Shown here piece after piece: positions 43,667-53,203 of a DNA stretch of 64,000 nt; the first letter of the stretch is position 1, and each line of letters opens with the position of its first letter. The notes below the pieces were generated by a model. The model ran no database searches. It saw only the letters and a program-made list of their open reading frames with translations, and had not been told where the DNA came from. Origin of the DNA: Desulfuromonas acetexigens. GTDB taxonomy: Bacteria > Desulfobacterota > Desulfuromonadia > Desulfuromonadales > Trichloromonadaceae. The position numbers and the translations under genes were made by a program. Location of the stretch: NCBI RefSeq assembly GCF_900111775.1, contig NZ_FOJJ01000012.1:248001-312000 (forward strand), in the 5' to 3' direction.

Positions 43667-44095
43667 TCCCCCTGCCTGGGGTTTTTCCGTCAGGTCGCGG
43701 AAAAAGTCGGCGACGGTTTGCACGACGATGCCGGAGGTCTTCTCCGGCCTGTTCATATGGGGGCCGAAATGTTTGAGGTCGCCGGTCAGAAGGTGGGTGG
43801 AACCGCTCAGCAGGGCGGCTTCGAAGATGGGGCGGTCTTTGGCGGGGAGGTCGAGGGGACATTTCAGTCCTTCGCCGCCGGGGATAATGTCCATCACGGA
43901 CAGAATCGTTGCCAGCCGGGGCAGGCTTTGCAGGTATTTGTTTTCAAGATTCCGCCGTGCTTCTTCCTCCGCCAGGCGACTGGTAATGATTTGCCAGGAG
44001 AGTCGCGCCGCGAGGTCAATCAGCAAGGCGGCCTTGCCGACGGGGTTGTGTGCGGCCGTGAAGATGACGTTGGCGTCGAGAAAGATTCTTCTCAC
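43664..44095 (-). CDS. vapC: VapC-type PIN-domain toxin
   Basis: 143 residues. RRIFLDANVIFTAA carries the first PIN-domain Asp, EEEARRNLENK an acidic residue, AKDRPIFEAALL the next Asp, and HLLTGDLKHFG the C-terminal catalytic Asp. PIN toxins are Mg-dependent RNases. It starts with GTG at 44095, overlapping the antitoxin stop, with GAGGCGG upstream inside the antitoxin gene. The C-terminus falls within direct-repeat copy 1. Order antitoxin then toxin is standard for vapBC. Confidence 0.88.
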   Translation of the reverse strand: MRRIFLDANVIFTAAHNPVGKAALLIDLAARLSWQIITSRLAEEEARRNLENKYLQSLPRLATILSVMDIIPGGEGLKCPLDLPAKDRPIFEAALLSGSTHLLTGDLKHFGPHMNRPEKTSGIVVQTVADFFRDLTEKPQAGG

Positions 44096-44343
44096 AATTC
44101 CGCCTCAAATTTCCTCAAAATGGCCTCTTTTTCCAGCGGATCGAGCCGGTCTTCCCGGTTCCAGCGCTCGATGTCCGAATCCGTATAGGTTTCGATCTCG
44201 AGAACAGCTGCCGGACGCAAAACGACCTCACCATTACGGTCTTCGGCAATGATCACCCCGCCGGGCCGGATCCCCAGCTTTTTCCGAAAGGCTGCGGGCA
44301 AGGTAATTTGGCCGCGACTGGAAACGATGATGTTTTCGCGCAT
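44092..44343 (-). CDS. vapB: AbrB/SpoVT-type antitoxin
   Basis: 83 residues. The N-terminal swapped-hairpin DNA-binding domain reads IIVSSRGQITLPAAFRKKLG, followed by IRPGGVIIAEDRNGEVVLRP. The acidic C-terminal helix (WNREDRLDPLEKEAILRKFE) would bind and mask the toxin. The ATG at 44343 has CAGGAGA upstream. As in other TA systems, the protein is expected to repress its own promoter, probably within 44344-44427. Confidence 0.88.
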   Translation of the reverse strand: MRENIIVSSRGQITLPAAFRKKLGIRPGGVIIAEDRNGEVVLRPAAVLEIETYTDSDIERWNREDRLDPLEKEAILRKFEAEL

Positions 44344-44427
44344 ATAATGTTCTCCTGTTGAAAAGCTGAATTTCAGCTTAGCGGACATTCGTAGGGATGT
44401 CAAAGCAGGAAAAACATCGGCGGCACA

Positions 44428-44492
44428 TCTTGAAAAGTCAACTTTCCCAAGTTTCCGATTTGATGCGGTTCACTTCCGTTCACCGCATCCTA
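44428..44492. repeat. Direct repeat, copy 2, flanking the toxin-antitoxin pair
   Basis: About 65 bp matching 43601-43666, with differences mostly in the middle 20 bp; the hairpin part TGATGCGGTTCACTT is shared exactly. The two copies enclose vapBC in the same orientation. Confidence 0.8.
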
Positions 44493-44513
44493 CTGGCTCC
44501 AGTTGAAGTAGTA

Positions 44514-44556
44514 CAAAAGCAGCGAGGCGGCTCCGGATTGGGGCCGCCTCGCTGTA
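44514..44556 (-). terminator. Terminator of the DUF3187 gene
   Basis: Perfect 12-bp stem (44520-44531 with 44543-44554). Read on the minus strand it is followed by CTTTTGT, 20 nt past the stop at 44576. Confidence 0.75.
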
Positions 44557-44575
44557 TTTGGGGGGTGGGGGAATT

Positions 44576-45583
44576 CTAGAAGCGACTGCGCAGGGCGAGG
44601 CGGAAGACGACGTCCGAGGCGGTTTCGGTGGCGATGTCTTCGCTGACGCCGATTTCCAGGGCGGTCTTTTCGCCGAGGGCGAGGTCGCCGCCGACGGTGA
44701 GAATGGCGGCGGGATCGCCGAGTTCCTTGAGGTCGCTGTCGTAGAGGGAGGTGTGGCCGTCGAGCTGGAGCTTGAGGACGATCCACGACCAGGGGCGCCA
44801 GCCACCGCCGAGCATGGCGAAGCCGACCAGGTTGCGCTGCTGTTCTTCGACGACGTCGCCGTCGGTCATGCCCATGAGGCCGAAGCTGCCGAAGAGGGCG
44901 AGGGCGGAATCGCCCTGGCGCCAGCTGCGGTTGCCGGAAAGCCAGAGGGAGAGGTCGGTGCTGCCGCTGCCGAGCAGATCGTCGCTGTCGCCGGTGGGGA
45001 GCTTGAGGGCGGCGTGCAGGGCGGTCCCCCAGGGCTCGTCCCCTTCGGCGCGGGCGAGCTGCCAGGCGGCATTGAGGCGGATGTCGCCGATTCCCTGGGC
45101 GTGATCGTCGACCAGGACTTCCTGCTTGCCGTTACGGATGTAGCTGTAGCGCAGCTCGTCGCGGGACGCCTTGTCGCGGCCGTTCTGGGGGAGGCCGAAG
45201 GTGTCGTGCCAGCCTTCGATGAAGCCGTCGAGAAAGCCCCCCCGGTGCATCAGGTAGGGAAGATCGAGGCCGACTTCGAGACGCGGCGTCAGGCCTCGGC
45301 GCAGGTTGAGGTTGAAACGGTAGGTTTCGCCGTCGAAGAAGGCGCTCTCACCGCCGCTGCTGTTGTGGGTGTAGTTCTGCGCCGTATCCAGGGCGAGTTC
45401 GGCGGCGTGTTCGCCGGGGGGGAGGATCAGGGTATGGCCGGGGGTCGGCAAGCCGAAAATCTGGGTCATGGGGGCGCGGTTGCCGGTTTGGAAAGGGCCG
45501 ATAGCGAGTTCGGCGCCCGCGGCGGAACCGGCCAGGAGGATCAACGACAGGGCCAGCCAGGGCAGGATGCGGCAAGCGATCAT
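44576..45583 (-). CDS. DUF3187-like outer-membrane protein
   Basis: 335 residues from the ATG at 45583. A signal peptide (about 1-23, ending AGA) precedes a beta-rich chain with PMTQIFGLPTPGHTLIL, a block typical of the DUF3187 family, and the C-terminal residue is Phe (LALRSRF), pointing to a barrel in the outer membrane. The family has no established role. It is a single gene with its own terminator. Confidence 0.75.
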   Translation of the reverse strand: MIACRILPWLALSLILLAGSAAGAELAIGPFQTGNRAPMTQIFGLPTPGHTLILPPGEHAAELALDTAQNYTHNSSGGESAFFDGETYRFNLNLRRGLTPRLEVGLDLPYLMHRGGFLDGFIEGWHDTFGLPQNGRDKASRDELRYSYIRNGKQEVLVDDHAQGIGDIRLNAAWQLARAEGDEPWGTALHAALKLPTGDSDDLLGSGSTDLSLWLSGNRSWRQGDSALALFGSFGLMGMTDGDVVEEQQRNLVGFAMLGGGWRPWSWIVLKLQLDGHTSLYDSDLKELGDPAAILTVGGDLALGEKTALEIGVSEDIATETASDVVFRLALRSRF

Positions 45584-45780
45584 GAGTCGATACCTTTGTC
45601 TTGGGGTGGATGGGGATGAAAGTGACAGACTGAAGAGTACCGAGGCCTGTTTTAACGCAGCCATTCGGTGCTGTCAAAACAAAAGGGGGTGAGGCCGGGC
45701 CGCCGTTTAATCGTTGCATGGCGACCCCGCTCACGTTAATCTCACAAGGATTGTTTCATCCCCTAAGCGAGGAGTTGCCC

Positions 45781-46644
45781 ATGCGTGTATTTCGATTTTG
45801 GCTTGTTGCCTTGGTGATAGGTTTGGCCGGCTGTGCTTCCTGGCATGCCCGGGTGCGCCCCGGTTTCGACTGGAGCACGGTTTCGACGGTGGCGTTGCAG
45901 GGGCCGGCGGAGGCCTACTCCGAGTTGGTCGCGACGGCGCGGGAGGAATTAGAGGGGATGGGCTACCGAGTGCTCCCCGCCGAATCTCCCGAAGCGCAGG
46001 TGGAGGTGCAACTTTCCGTGGTCGAGGCGCTGGATATCGATGAGTCCGGAAAGACCTTCATGCGCCCGAAGAGTCTGCATACCCGCTTCTACAAGTCGGT
46101 GGATCAGGCCCTGGTCGCCGAATCGAGTTATTACCTCGGACCGTCGGAAAGCCCGCGCCAGGGGGTGAAGGCGCTGCTCGCCGGAGTGCGGAAAAAGCAG
46201 GCCCAGGCTGCTGCCGTTCCAGCGCAGGTGGTGACGGCCGCGCCGGTTGCCACCCCGCCCGCGTCGAAGCCCGCTGTGGTGGAGCCCGTTCCGGTGCAGG
46301 TCGCCCCGGCACCGCCCGCCGCTGCTGAAACCGCTACCGCCCTCCCGTCGCAAACAAACGCGCCGGTTGCCGCGCCTGCCAAGACATCGGGCACAGCGAC
46401 CGCTCCGGAAGCGGTGGCGGCTCCGCAGGGGAGCGATCTCCGTCAGTCCCAGGCGCATCCTGTTGTTCCCGCGGCGACACCCACGCCCGTTGCCCGGCCG
46501 GAAGTTGCGACCGAAACAACGGCGGATGACGACTGGGACAAGCCTCGGGGCGAAATGCCTTCTTCCGGGGAGGCTTCCCCCTGGGTGCCGCGTTTCCAGT
46601 CCTGGGGCTTTTCCGATTGGGGCAAGAGCCGGGAGCTTGAGTGA
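45781..46644 (+). CDS. DUF4136-like lipoprotein with long Pro/Ala-rich tail
   Basis: 287 residues. The ATG at 45781 has GAGGAG upstream. Lipobox LAGC is followed by a domain resembling DUF4136 (RPGFDWSTVSTVAL, then LEGMGYRVLP). From about residue 140 the chain is a low-complexity Ala/Pro/Val/Thr linker, ending in a short conserved-looking piece (SWGFSDWGKSRELE). The linker may span the periplasm or peptidoglycan. The next gene begins after a 7-bp tandem repeat. Confidence 0.7.
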   Translation: MRVFRFWLVALVIGLAGCASWHARVRPGFDWSTVSTVALQGPAEAYSELVATAREELEGMGYRVLPAESPEAQVEVQLSVVEALDIDESGKTFMRPKSLHTRFYKSVDQALVAESSYYLGPSESPRQGVKALLAGVRKKQAQAAAVPAQVVTAAPVATPPASKPAVVEPVPVQVAPAPPAAAETATALPSQTNAPVAAPAKTSGTATAPEAVAAPQGSDLRQSQAHPVVPAATPTPVARPEVATETTADDDWDKPRGEMPSSGEASPWVPRFQSWGFSDWGKSRELE

Positions 46645-46649
46645 GGAGT

Positions 46650-46691
46650 GGGGAGTGGGGAGTGGGGAGTGGGGAGTGGGGAGTGGGGAGT
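46650..46691 (+). repeat. Six perfect copies of a 7-bp tandem repeat (GGGGAGT)
   Basis: The units run from 46650 to 46691 with a degenerate unit on each side, filling the gap between the lipoprotein stop (46644) and the next ATG (46696). The last GGGGAG also serves as the ribosome site. Such arrays change copy number by slippage. Confidence 0.9.
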
Positions 46692-46695
46692 GGGA

Positions 46696-47733
46696 ATGAT
46701 GCGGACTTTTTGTAAACTGATTGTCTTTCTGACGCTGTGCTGGGGATCTTCGGCCTCGGCCGCGACCGTTGCCGGCAAGGTGACGACGGACGGCGGGAAA
46801 GTGCCGACGGCGGGGGTGCAGGTGCTGGCCTATCCGCTGGCGGCGGCCTCCCTTGCTGGCGAGGCGCCGCACCGTTCGGCGGCAACGGGGAAAGACGGCC
46901 TTTTCTCCCTGGAGTTGCCCGCCGGGCAATACTTCTTCCTCGCCCGGGGGGGCGGCTTCTTCGCCTACTACGGCCGCAATCCGGTGGCGGTGCCGGAGGA
47001 CGGGCTTAGCGGGATGAATCTGGCGCTGGTCGCGGAAAATCCGGCGGTGAGCGAGCGCAAAGTCGAGTTTTCCACCGGCGTGGCGGGGCGGACCCTGGTC
47101 GGGGAGGAACCCCTGGCCGACGCCATCGTCTATGTCTATACCGATCTCAATGACCAACTCAAAGGGATGGGCCTGGGGCTGTCGGCGCCGAGCGATGCCG
47201 AAGGGCGCTTCGATCTGCCCCTTTCCCCCGGCACCTACTACCTGCTGGCCCGGCAACGGCAGGCGGGGGGCTTCGCCGGACCGTTGCGGGCCGGGGATTT
47301 TATCGGCTACTATCCCGGCAACCCGGTGGTGGTCGGCCCGGACCAGGTGCTGCAACTGACCTTGCCGATGCTGGAAGTGCCGGAGAAGGTCGAGCGTCTG
47401 GCCGAATCCCTCTTCGGCCAGACCAGCATCCACGGGCGCATCGTCGATGGCGAGGGAAAGCCGGTGGCCGGGGCGCGGGCGATTCTTTACAGCGACCCGA
47501 CCATGCTCAATCGCCCCCTCTACGTCAGTCGGCCGAGCGACGCCGACGGCCGCTTCGTTCTCTCCTTCGCCGCGGGCGGTACCTACTATCTCGCGGCCCG
47601 TGACACCCTCGGCGGCACACCGCAGCCGGGGGAACGCTACGGCCGCTTCGCCGATTCCAGCGATGGTTCGATCCTAGTAGAGACCGGCCAGGACAGATCC
47701 GGGGTGGAGATTGTGGTGGAGGAGATGTGGTAG
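46696..47733 (+). CDS. Exported protein with three carboxypeptidase-regulatory-like repeats
   Basis: 345 residues from the ATG at 46696 (an ATG at 46699 is also possible). A signal peptide ends near ASA at residue 22. Three tandem beta-sandwich repeats follow, each with a VAGKVT/GRIVDGEG-type start and a GRFDLPLSPGTYYLLAR-type end, as in CarboxypepD_reg domains. The repeats bind no known substrate and act as structural or sugar-binding modules. It sits before resB with 31 bp between, so it may be linked to cytochrome export or the cell surface. Confidence 0.75.
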   Translation: MMRTFCKLIVFLTLCWGSSASAATVAGKVTTDGGKVPTAGVQVLAYPLAAASLAGEAPHRSAATGKDGLFSLELPAGQYFFLARGGGFFAYYGRNPVAVPEDGLSGMNLALVAENPAVSERKVEFSTGVAGRTLVGEEPLADAIVYVYTDLNDQLKGMGLGLSAPSDAEGRFDLPLSPGTYYLLARQRQAGGFAGPLRAGDFIGYYPGNPVVVGPDQVLQLTLPMLEVPEKVERLAESLFGQTSIHGRIVDGEGKPVAGARAILYSDPTMLNRPLYVSRPSDADGRFVLSFAAGGTYYLAARDTLGGTPQPGERYGRFADSSDGSILVETGQDRSGVEIVVEEMW

Positions 47734-47764
47734 GGGTGTCCTCTGTCAGGGAGGTCTCCAGCCC

Positions 47765-49015
47765 ATGATCTGGCGCTCTCTCGCCTCGCTGCGGCTGACC
47801 GTGCCGCTGCTCTTGGGCCTGGCCCTGGCGGCGGTCTTCGGCACCTTCGCCCCCCTGGAGGAGGGGCGCTACGAGATCTTTTACCAGCGACTCTGGTTTC
47901 GTCTGCTGCTTGGCCTGCTCGCCCTGAATCTGAGCGTCTGCACGGTCCGTTCGCTGCTGCAGCGACGGCGCATGCTCGCGGTGCCGACCTTTCCCTTAAA
48001 TAGCGCCGATCTCGACCCCCCGTGGCGGGTCTTGCCCGAGGGCCTGGATCGCGACCGGGCGGCCGCCCGTCTGGCCGCTCTCGGTTATCGGGTCGTCGCT
48101 CATCCCCAGGGGCTCCTCGCCCAGCAAGGCATCGGCGGGCGCTGGGGGGGGACGGTGGTGCATCTCTCCCTGCTCTTGATCATGGCCGGGGCGCTCCTCG
48201 GTGGCGCCGGTTTCGTCGGTACCCGCCAACTCCATGTGGGGCACGAGGCGACGGACTATTTCGACTGGGCGGCCCAGGCCGATCGCCCCTTGGGCTTCAC
48301 CTTGCGCCTCGATCATTTCGAGCCGGTCCATTACCCCATCGAACTGCGCCTCGCCGTGGTCGAAGCCGACGGCAGCCGCCCGCCGCTGCTGCTGACCACC
48401 CGCGAAGGAGAGACGGTCGAGTTGCCCCGCCCGGGACTGACGGCGCAGGTGGAAAAATTTCTCCCCTTCGAACAGATGCTTTTTCTGCAGCTTTACCGCG
48501 ACGGCCTTCCCCTCGGTCGTTACCAGGCGCTCCCCGCGGGGGGCAAGGAAACGAGCCCGATCGCCTTCGGACTGACCCTCCACCCCGACGCCTTCCGGGA
48601 TCCGATGCTGAAACAGTTGCACAGCGAGGTGTCCATTCTCGAGGAGGGACAGGTGGTAAAGCAGGGGGTCATCGAGGTCAACCGACCCCTGGTCCATCGC
48701 GGCGTGACCATTTACCAGACCGCCCATGGCCGGGATCCGTTCGGCTTCTGGTTCGCCGGTTTCCAGCTCAGCCGCGACCCTGGCGAGCCGCTGGTCTGGA
48801 GCGGCTGCGTCCTCTTGAGTCTCGGCCTGTTGACGGCCTTTTTCCGGCGCTGGCGGGTGCTGCTTTTCGCCTGGCCGGAAGGGCGGGGCGTACTTGAGCC
48901 GCTGCGGGGCTTTGCCGGCGAGGCCGGAAGCGCTGATCTCCAAGTCCTGCTGCACGCTCTCGCCGTGTCCGTTACCGCCGAGGCCGGTACCTCCGCCGAC
49001 CGGTATGATCCTTGA
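47765..49015 (+). CDS. resB: ResB-like cytochrome c biogenesis protein
   Basis: 416 residues. The start MIWRSLASLRLTVPLLLGLA and TFAPLEEGRYEIFY match ResB/Ccs1, which with ResC delivers and attaches heme to apocytochromes outside the membrane (system II). Four membrane segments are visible: near 12-30, 60-80, 140-165 and a last one near 340-360; the periplasmic domain lies between the third and fourth, ending RPLVHRGVTIYQT. No ResC (CcsA) is next to it. The many cytochromes in this window would need such a system. GGGAGG lies 12 nt before the ATG. Confidence 0.88.
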   Translation: MIWRSLASLRLTVPLLLGLALAAVFGTFAPLEEGRYEIFYQRLWFRLLLGLLALNLSVCTVRSLLQRRRMLAVPTFPLNSADLDPPWRVLPEGLDRDRAAARLAALGYRVVAHPQGLLAQQGIGGRWGGTVVHLSLLLIMAGALLGGAGFVGTRQLHVGHEATDYFDWAAQADRPLGFTLRLDHFEPVHYPIELRLAVVEADGSRPPLLLTTREGETVELPRPGLTAQVEKFLPFEQMLFLQLYRDGLPLGRYQALPAGGKETSPIAFGLTLHPDAFRDPMLKQLHSEVSILEEGQVVKQGVIEVNRPLVHRGVTIYQTAHGRDPFGFWFAGFQLSRDPGEPLVWSGCVLLSLGLLTAFFRRWRVLLFAWPEGRGVLEPLRGFAGEAGSADLQVLLHALAVSVTAEAGTSADRYDP

Positions 49016-49041
49016 CGGTTCGGGAGGGGGCATGGTAGATT
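49012..49041 (+). promoter_or_regulatory. Probable promoter of the trp operon
   Basis: TTGACG (49012-49017) and TAGATT (49036-49041) are separated by 18 bp, 62 bp before the trpE start. The -35 box overlaps the stop codon region of resB. I see no leader peptide with Trp codons and no attenuator between it and trpE. Confidence 0.55.
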
Positions 49042-49102
49042 ACGCCACTTTTTTCTCATTTATCCCCTCCGAAAGTCCCGGCGGCGGATACGCGGAGCCC
49101 CG

Positions 49103-50584
49103 ATGTATTTCCCTTCCCCCGAGCAGTTCGCCTCCCTGGCCACACAGGGCAACCTGATTCCCATCTACCGGGAAATCCTGGCCGACATGGAAACCCCCGT
49201 TTCCGCCTTCAAGAAGATCGACGACGGCAAGACCTCTTTTCTGCTGGAAAGTATCGAAGGGGGAGAGAAGTGGGCGCGTTACTCTTTTCTCGGCAGCGGT
49301 CCGGGGCGGGTTTTTCGCAGCCGGGGGAAGCGTTATGAAGTGTTGGAGGACGGGCGCGTCATCCAGTCAGGGGATTGCGCCGATCCCCTGGCCGAGCTCA
49401 AGGCCTTTCTCGCCCCTTACCGGCCGGTGCCCATCGACGGCCTGCCCCGTTTTTTCGGCGGCGCCGTCGGCTATCTCGGCTACGACATGGTGCGTTTCGT
49501 CGAGGAACTGCCCGACGCCAACCCTGCCCGCATCGGCGCTTTCGACTCGTGCTTTCTGCTCACGGAAAAGCTGCTGATCTTCGACAACATGCGTCAGAAG
49601 ATCAAAGTGGTGTGCAACGTCCACCTCGCTCCCGACGCCGACATCGAGGCCGCCTATCGCCAGGGAGTCGCCCAGATCGATAAACTGATCGAGCAGTTGC
49701 GCGCACCTCTGCCCCGTCACGCTCCGGAGATTTCGACCGAGTCGCCGGTCATGGAGTCGGATTACACCCGCGAGGGTTTCATGGCGGCGGTGGAGCGCTG
49801 CAAGGAATATATCCGCGCCGGCGATATCATTCAGGTGGTGCTGTCCCAGCGTTTCTCCGGCCCCCTAGGCGCGACCGACCCCTTCGACATCTACCGCGCC
49901 CTGCGCACCATCAATCCTTCTCCCTATATGTTCTTCCTGCGTTTCGGCGATACCCTGGTAGTTGGCGCCTCGCCCGAGGTGCTGGTGCGCAAGGAGGGGG
50001 ACCAAGTCGAGGTCCGTCCCATCGCCGGCACCCGTCCCCGGGGAATGACGGCCGAGCAGGATCTGGTGCTGGAGGAAGAACTGCTGGCCGATCCCAAGGA
50101 GCGGGCCGAGCACATCATGCTCGTCGATCTCGGTCGCAACGACCTCGGCCGGGTCAGCCGCACCGGTTCGGTGGAGGTCAGCGAGCTGATGGTGATCGAG
50201 CGTTATTCCCACGTCATGCACATCGTCTCCAACGTGCGCGGCCATCTGCTCGAAGGGCGCGATGCCTTCGACGTCTTCCGCGCCACCTTCCCCGCCGGCA
50301 CCCTCTCCGGCGCACCGAAGATCCGGGCGATGGAAATCATCGACGAACTGGAGCCCTGCCGGCGCGAGATCTACGGCGGCGCCGTTGGTTACTTCTCCTT
50401 TTCCGGCAACATGGACATGGCTATCGCCATCCGCACCCTGGTCATCCGCGATGGGCGCATCCACTTGCAAGCCGGGGCGGGGATCGTCGCGGACTCGGAC
50501 CCGGATACCGAGTATCAGGAGACCGTCAACAAGGCGCAAGGCGCCATGTCCGCCATCACCATGGCGCGAAAGGGGCTGAACTGA
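49103..50584 (+). CDS. trpE: Anthranilate synthase component I
   Basis: 493 residues. TrpE converts chorismate and ammonia to anthranilate in the first step of tryptophan synthesis. [20 protein letters not shown] contains the LLES-type Trp feedback site. The chorismate-binding domain (about 225-485) has [25 protein letters not shown], and ending blocks [16 protein letters not shown] and [10 protein letters not shown]. It is followed 1 bp later by trpG. The start at 49103 is the only good ATG. Confidence 0.96.
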   Translation: MYFPSPEQFASLATQGNLIPIYREILADMETPVSAFKKIDDGKTSFLLESIEGGEKWARYSFLGSGPGRVFRSRGKRYEVLEDGRVIQSGDCADPLAELKAFLAPYRPVPIDGLPRFFGGAVGYLGYDMVRFVEELPDANPARIGAFDSCFLLTEKLLIFDNMRQKIKVVCNVHLAPDADIEAAYRQGVAQIDKLIEQLRAPLPRHAPEISTESPVMESDYTREGFMAAVERCKEYIRAGDIIQVVLSQRFSGPLGATDPFDIYRALRTINPSPYMFFLRFGDTLVVGASPEVLVRKEGDQVEVRPIAGTRPRGMTAEQDLVLEEELLADPKERAEHIMLVDLGRNDLGRVSRTGSVEVSELMVIERYSHVMHIVSNVRGHLLEGRDAFDVFRATFPAGTLSGAPKIRAMEIIDELEPCRREIYGGAVGYFSFSGNMDMAIAIRTLVIRDGRIHLQAGAGIVADSDPDTEYQETVNKAQGAMSAITMARKGLN

Positions 50585-50585
50585 C

Positions 50586-51152
50586 ATGCTCCTCATGATC
50601 GACAACTACGACTCCTTCACCTACAACATCGTCCAGTACTTTCGGGAACTCGGCGCCGAGGTGGAGGTGTACCGCAACGACAAGATCACCATCGACGAGA
50701 TCGAAAAGAAGGCGCCCCGGCGCCTGGTCGTCTCTCCCGGACCCTGTTCGCCCCTGGAGGCGGGCATCTCCGTCGCGGCCATCCAGCGGTTGGCGGGGAA
50801 GATTCCCATTCTCGGCGTCTGCCTCGGACATCAGTCCATCGGTCAGGCCTTCGGCGGCAGGATCGTCCGCGCCGCTTCCCTCATGCACGGCAAGACCAGC
50901 CCGATCCATCACGACAACCGGGGGCTATTCGCCGGTCTGGCCAACCCCTTCGACGCCACCCGCTACCATTCCCTGCTCGTCGAACGGGAAACGCTGCCGG
51001 ACTGTCTGCGGGTGACGGCCTGGACGGCGGAAGGGGAAATCATGGGGCTGGAGCACCGCGACCTGCCGGTCTGGGGGGTGCAGTTTCATCCCGAGTCGAT
51101 TCTGACCCTGGAAGGGAAGAAGCTGCTGAACAATTTTCTCGAGATGAGCTGA
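50586..51152 (+). CDS. trpG: Anthranilate synthase component II (glutamine amidotransferase)
   Basis: 188 residues, class I amidotransferase that hydrolyses glutamine to feed TrpE. Motifs: [13 protein letters not shown] at the start, [11 protein letters not shown], catalytic Cys in [15 protein letters not shown], and catalytic His/Glu in VQFHPESIL. The start codon lies 1 bp past the trpE stop. PabA in folate synthesis is alike and this protein may serve both. Confidence 0.96.
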   Translation: MLLMIDNYDSFTYNIVQYFRELGAEVEVYRNDKITIDEIEKKAPRRLVVSPGPCSPLEAGISVAAIQRLAGKIPILGVCLGHQSIGQAFGGRIVRAASLMHGKTSPIHHDNRGLFAGLANPFDATRYHSLLVERETLPDCLRVTAWTAEGEIMGLEHRDLPVWGVQFHPESILTLEGKKLLNNFLEMS

Positions 51153-51159
51153 ATGAATC

Positions 51160-51220
51160 GTGAGGGGTGAGGAGTGAGGAGAAAGGCGCTTTTGTTTTCC
51201 TCTCACCCTTCACTCCCCAC
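51160..51220. repeat. Long imperfect hairpin between trpG and trpD
   Basis: Two 22-nt arms (51160-51181 and 51199-51220), purine-rich GTGAGGGGTGAGG and its near complement, pair with three mismatches and three G-U pairs around a 17-nt loop. No T-run follows, so it is not a normal terminator. Confidence 0.55.
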
Positions 51221-51237
51221 CCATCACGGAGAGTAGA

Positions 51238-52287
51238 ATGATTAAAGCAGCGATAGCCAAAATAGTGGAGCGCAAGGATCTCACCGAGACGGAAATGATC
51301 GCCGTGATGGATCAGATCATGGGCGGCGAGGCGACGCCGGCGCAGATCGCCGCCTTCATCACCGCGCTGCGCATGAAGGGGGAGACGGTGGACGAGATCA
51401 CCGGTGCCGCCCGGGTCATGCGCGACCGGGCCACGCCGATCCGCGTCGGCAAGGTGCTCGATATCGACCGCGAGGACATCAACCTCGACCAGGAGACGAT
51501 CCTCGACGTGGTCGGCACCGGTGGCGACGGCACCAACACCTTTAATATCTCGACGACCGTATCCTTCGTGGTCGCCGCCTGCGGGGTCAAGGTGGCCAAA
51601 CACGGCAACCGCTCGGTCTCTTCCCTCTGCGGCAGCGCCGACGTGCTGGAAAAGCTCGGGGTGAACCTGGACGTGACCCCGGAGAAGGTCGAGGAGTGTA
51701 TCCGCGAGCTCGGCATCGGCTTTCTCTTCGCGCCGGCCCTGCACGGGGCGATGAAGTACGCCATCGGCCCGCGCAAGGAGGTCGGTATCCGCACCATCTT
51801 CAACATCCTCGGGCCGTTGACCAACCCCGCCGGGGCCGATTGTCAGGTGCTCGGTGTCTATCAGGAAGCGCTGGTCGAACCCCTCGCCCAGGTGCTGGCC
51901 CGTCTCGGTTGCCGCCGGGGCTTTGTCGTTTACGGTATGGACGGCATGGACGAGATCACTCTGACCGGGCCGACCCGGGTCGCGGAAATCCGTGACGGCA
52001 AGGTCAAGGTTTTCACCATCGAACCGGAGGATTTTGGTCTCAGCCGTTGCCCGATGAGCGCCCTGCAAGGGGGCAACGCGGTCGGCAATGCCGAAATCGT
52101 GCGCAGCGTGCTCCAGGGGGAAACCAGCCCCCGTCGGGATGTGGTGCTGCTTAACGCGGCCTACGCCCTGGTCGCCGCCGGCGCCGCCGAGGATATCCCC
52201 GCCGGTCTGGCGCTGGCCCGCGAGGCCATCGACGAAGGGCGGGCGCTGGCCAAGGTCGACGCTTTGGCGGGGATGACGAACGAATAA
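51238..52287 (+). CDS. trpD: Anthranilate phosphoribosyltransferase
   Basis: 349 residues. It joins anthranilate to [21 protein letters not shown] is the PRPP-binding glycine loop, [20 protein letters not shown] the conserved block that binds substrate and Mg, and [17 protein letters not shown] a further family signature. It is a monofunctional enzyme, separate from trpG as in most bacteria outside enterics. AGAG lies before the ATG. Confidence 0.97.
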   Translation: MIKAAIAKIVERKDLTETEMIAVMDQIMGGEATPAQIAAFITALRMKGETVDEITGAARVMRDRATPIRVGKVLDIDREDINLDQETILDVVGTGGDGTNTFNISTTVSFVVAACGVKVAKHGNRSVSSLCGSADVLEKLGVNLDVTPEKVEECIRELGIGFLFAPALHGAMKYAIGPRKEVGIRTIFNILGPLTNPAGADCQVLGVYQEALVEPLAQVLARLGCRRGFVVYGMDGMDEITLTGPTRVAEIRDGKVKVFTIEPEDFGLSRCPMSALQGGNAVGNAEIVRSVLQGETSPRRDVVLLNAAYALVAAGAAEDIPAGLALAREAIDEGRALAKVDALAGMTNE

Positions 52288-52289
52288 TC

Positions 52290-52311
52290 GGGCGCCGCAA
52301 AAGGCCCCTAC
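52290..52311. repeat. REP-like remnant between trpD and trpC
   Basis: GGGCGCC and GGCCCCTAC flank a short A-rich loop. The CCCCTACGG end matches the palindromes at 34355 and 53157, so it looks like a decayed member of that family. Confidence 0.4.
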
Positions 52312-52322
52312 GGAAACTATCG

Positions 52323-53123
52323 ATGAACGATACCCCCGACATTTTGAAGAAGATCGTCGCGCACAAGCGCGAGGAGGTCGCCACCGCGAAGGCCAAATTT
52401 CCCATGGAGCGCCTGCGGCAGCGACTGGAGCTGGTCGAGGATCAGCCGCGGGGCTTTGTTCGCGCCTTGCGGATCATGCACGAGGCGGGAGGGACGGCGG
52501 TCATCGCCGAGGTGAAGAAGGGCTCCCCCTCCAAGGGGGTGATCCGTCCCGATTTCGATCCGATCACTATCGCCGAAACTTACCAGGCGCACGGGGCCAC
52601 CTGTCTTTCGGTGCTCACCGATGAAAAGTTCTTTCTCGGCCATCTCCAGTATCTCGGCCTGATCCGCGAGCAGGTCTCTTTGCCGCTGCTGCGCAAGGAC
52701 TTCATCTGCGATCCCTATCAGATTGTCGAGGCCCGCGCCTTCGGCGCCGACGCGGTGCTGCTCATCGCGGCGATGCTTGATCTGTCCCAGCTGCGGGATT
52801 TTATCGCCTGCGCTCGGGAACTGCGCCTCGACGTGCTGCTTGAAGTGCACGATGAGGCGGAGCTGGAGCTGGCGCTGCAAACCGACTGCGAGCTGATCGG
52901 GATCAATAACCGCAGCCTGCGCACCTTCGTCACCGATCTCGGCGTCACCGAACGCCTGCGGCCGCTGGTTCCGGCGGAGCGGTTGGTTGTCGCCGAGAGC
53001 GGCATCAACGGCCGCGCCGATGTCAAACGTCTGCTCAAGGCCGGCGCCGGGGCCTTTCTTGTCGGCGAGGCGCTGATGCGCGAGGCCGATATCGGCGCCA
53101 AGTTGGAAGAACTTATTGGATGA
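52323..53123 (+). CDS. trpC: Indole-3-glycerol-phosphate synthase
   Basis: 266 residues, TIM barrel closing the indole ring. The first helix [13 protein letters not shown] precedes [13 protein letters not shown] (substrate-binding Lys and SPS), [27 protein letters not shown] (catalytic Lys), [12 protein letters not shown] and [11 protein letters not shown]. It is monofunctional; phosphoribosylanthranilate isomerase is encoded separately by trpF. Confidence 0.97.
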   Translation: MNDTPDILKKIVAHKREEVATAKAKFPMERLRQRLELVEDQPRGFVRALRIMHEAGGTAVIAEVKKGSPSKGVIRPDFDPITIAETYQAHGATCLSVLTDEKFFLGHLQYLGLIREQVSLPLLRKDFICDPYQIVEARAFGADAVLLIAAMLDLSQLRDFIACARELRLDVLLEVHDEAELELALQTDCELIGINNRSLRTFVTDLGVTERLRPLVPAERLVVAESGINGRADVKRLLKAGAGAFLVGEALMREADIGAKLEELIG

Positions 53124-53156
53124 TTGATACTTTGGGGCGTCCCGCGGGGGCGCCTA

Positions 53157-53176
53157 GGGCGACGCATGCGTCGCCC
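53157..53176. repeat. 20-bp perfect palindrome between trpC and trpB2
   Basis: GGGCGACGCATGCGTCGCCC, followed by CTACCGCG, is the second clear copy of the dispersed palindrome seen at 34355-34374. It lies 27 bp before the trpB2 start and could pair around the ribosome site. Confidence 0.75.
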
Positions 53177-53203
53177 CTACCGCGAAAATTCAAGGAGAGA
53201 GCG

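Noticed and set aside
49042-49102. Trp attenuator or T-box in front of trpE.
   Set aside because: The 61-nt leader has no Trp codons in a short frame, no terminator hairpin and no T-box sequence.
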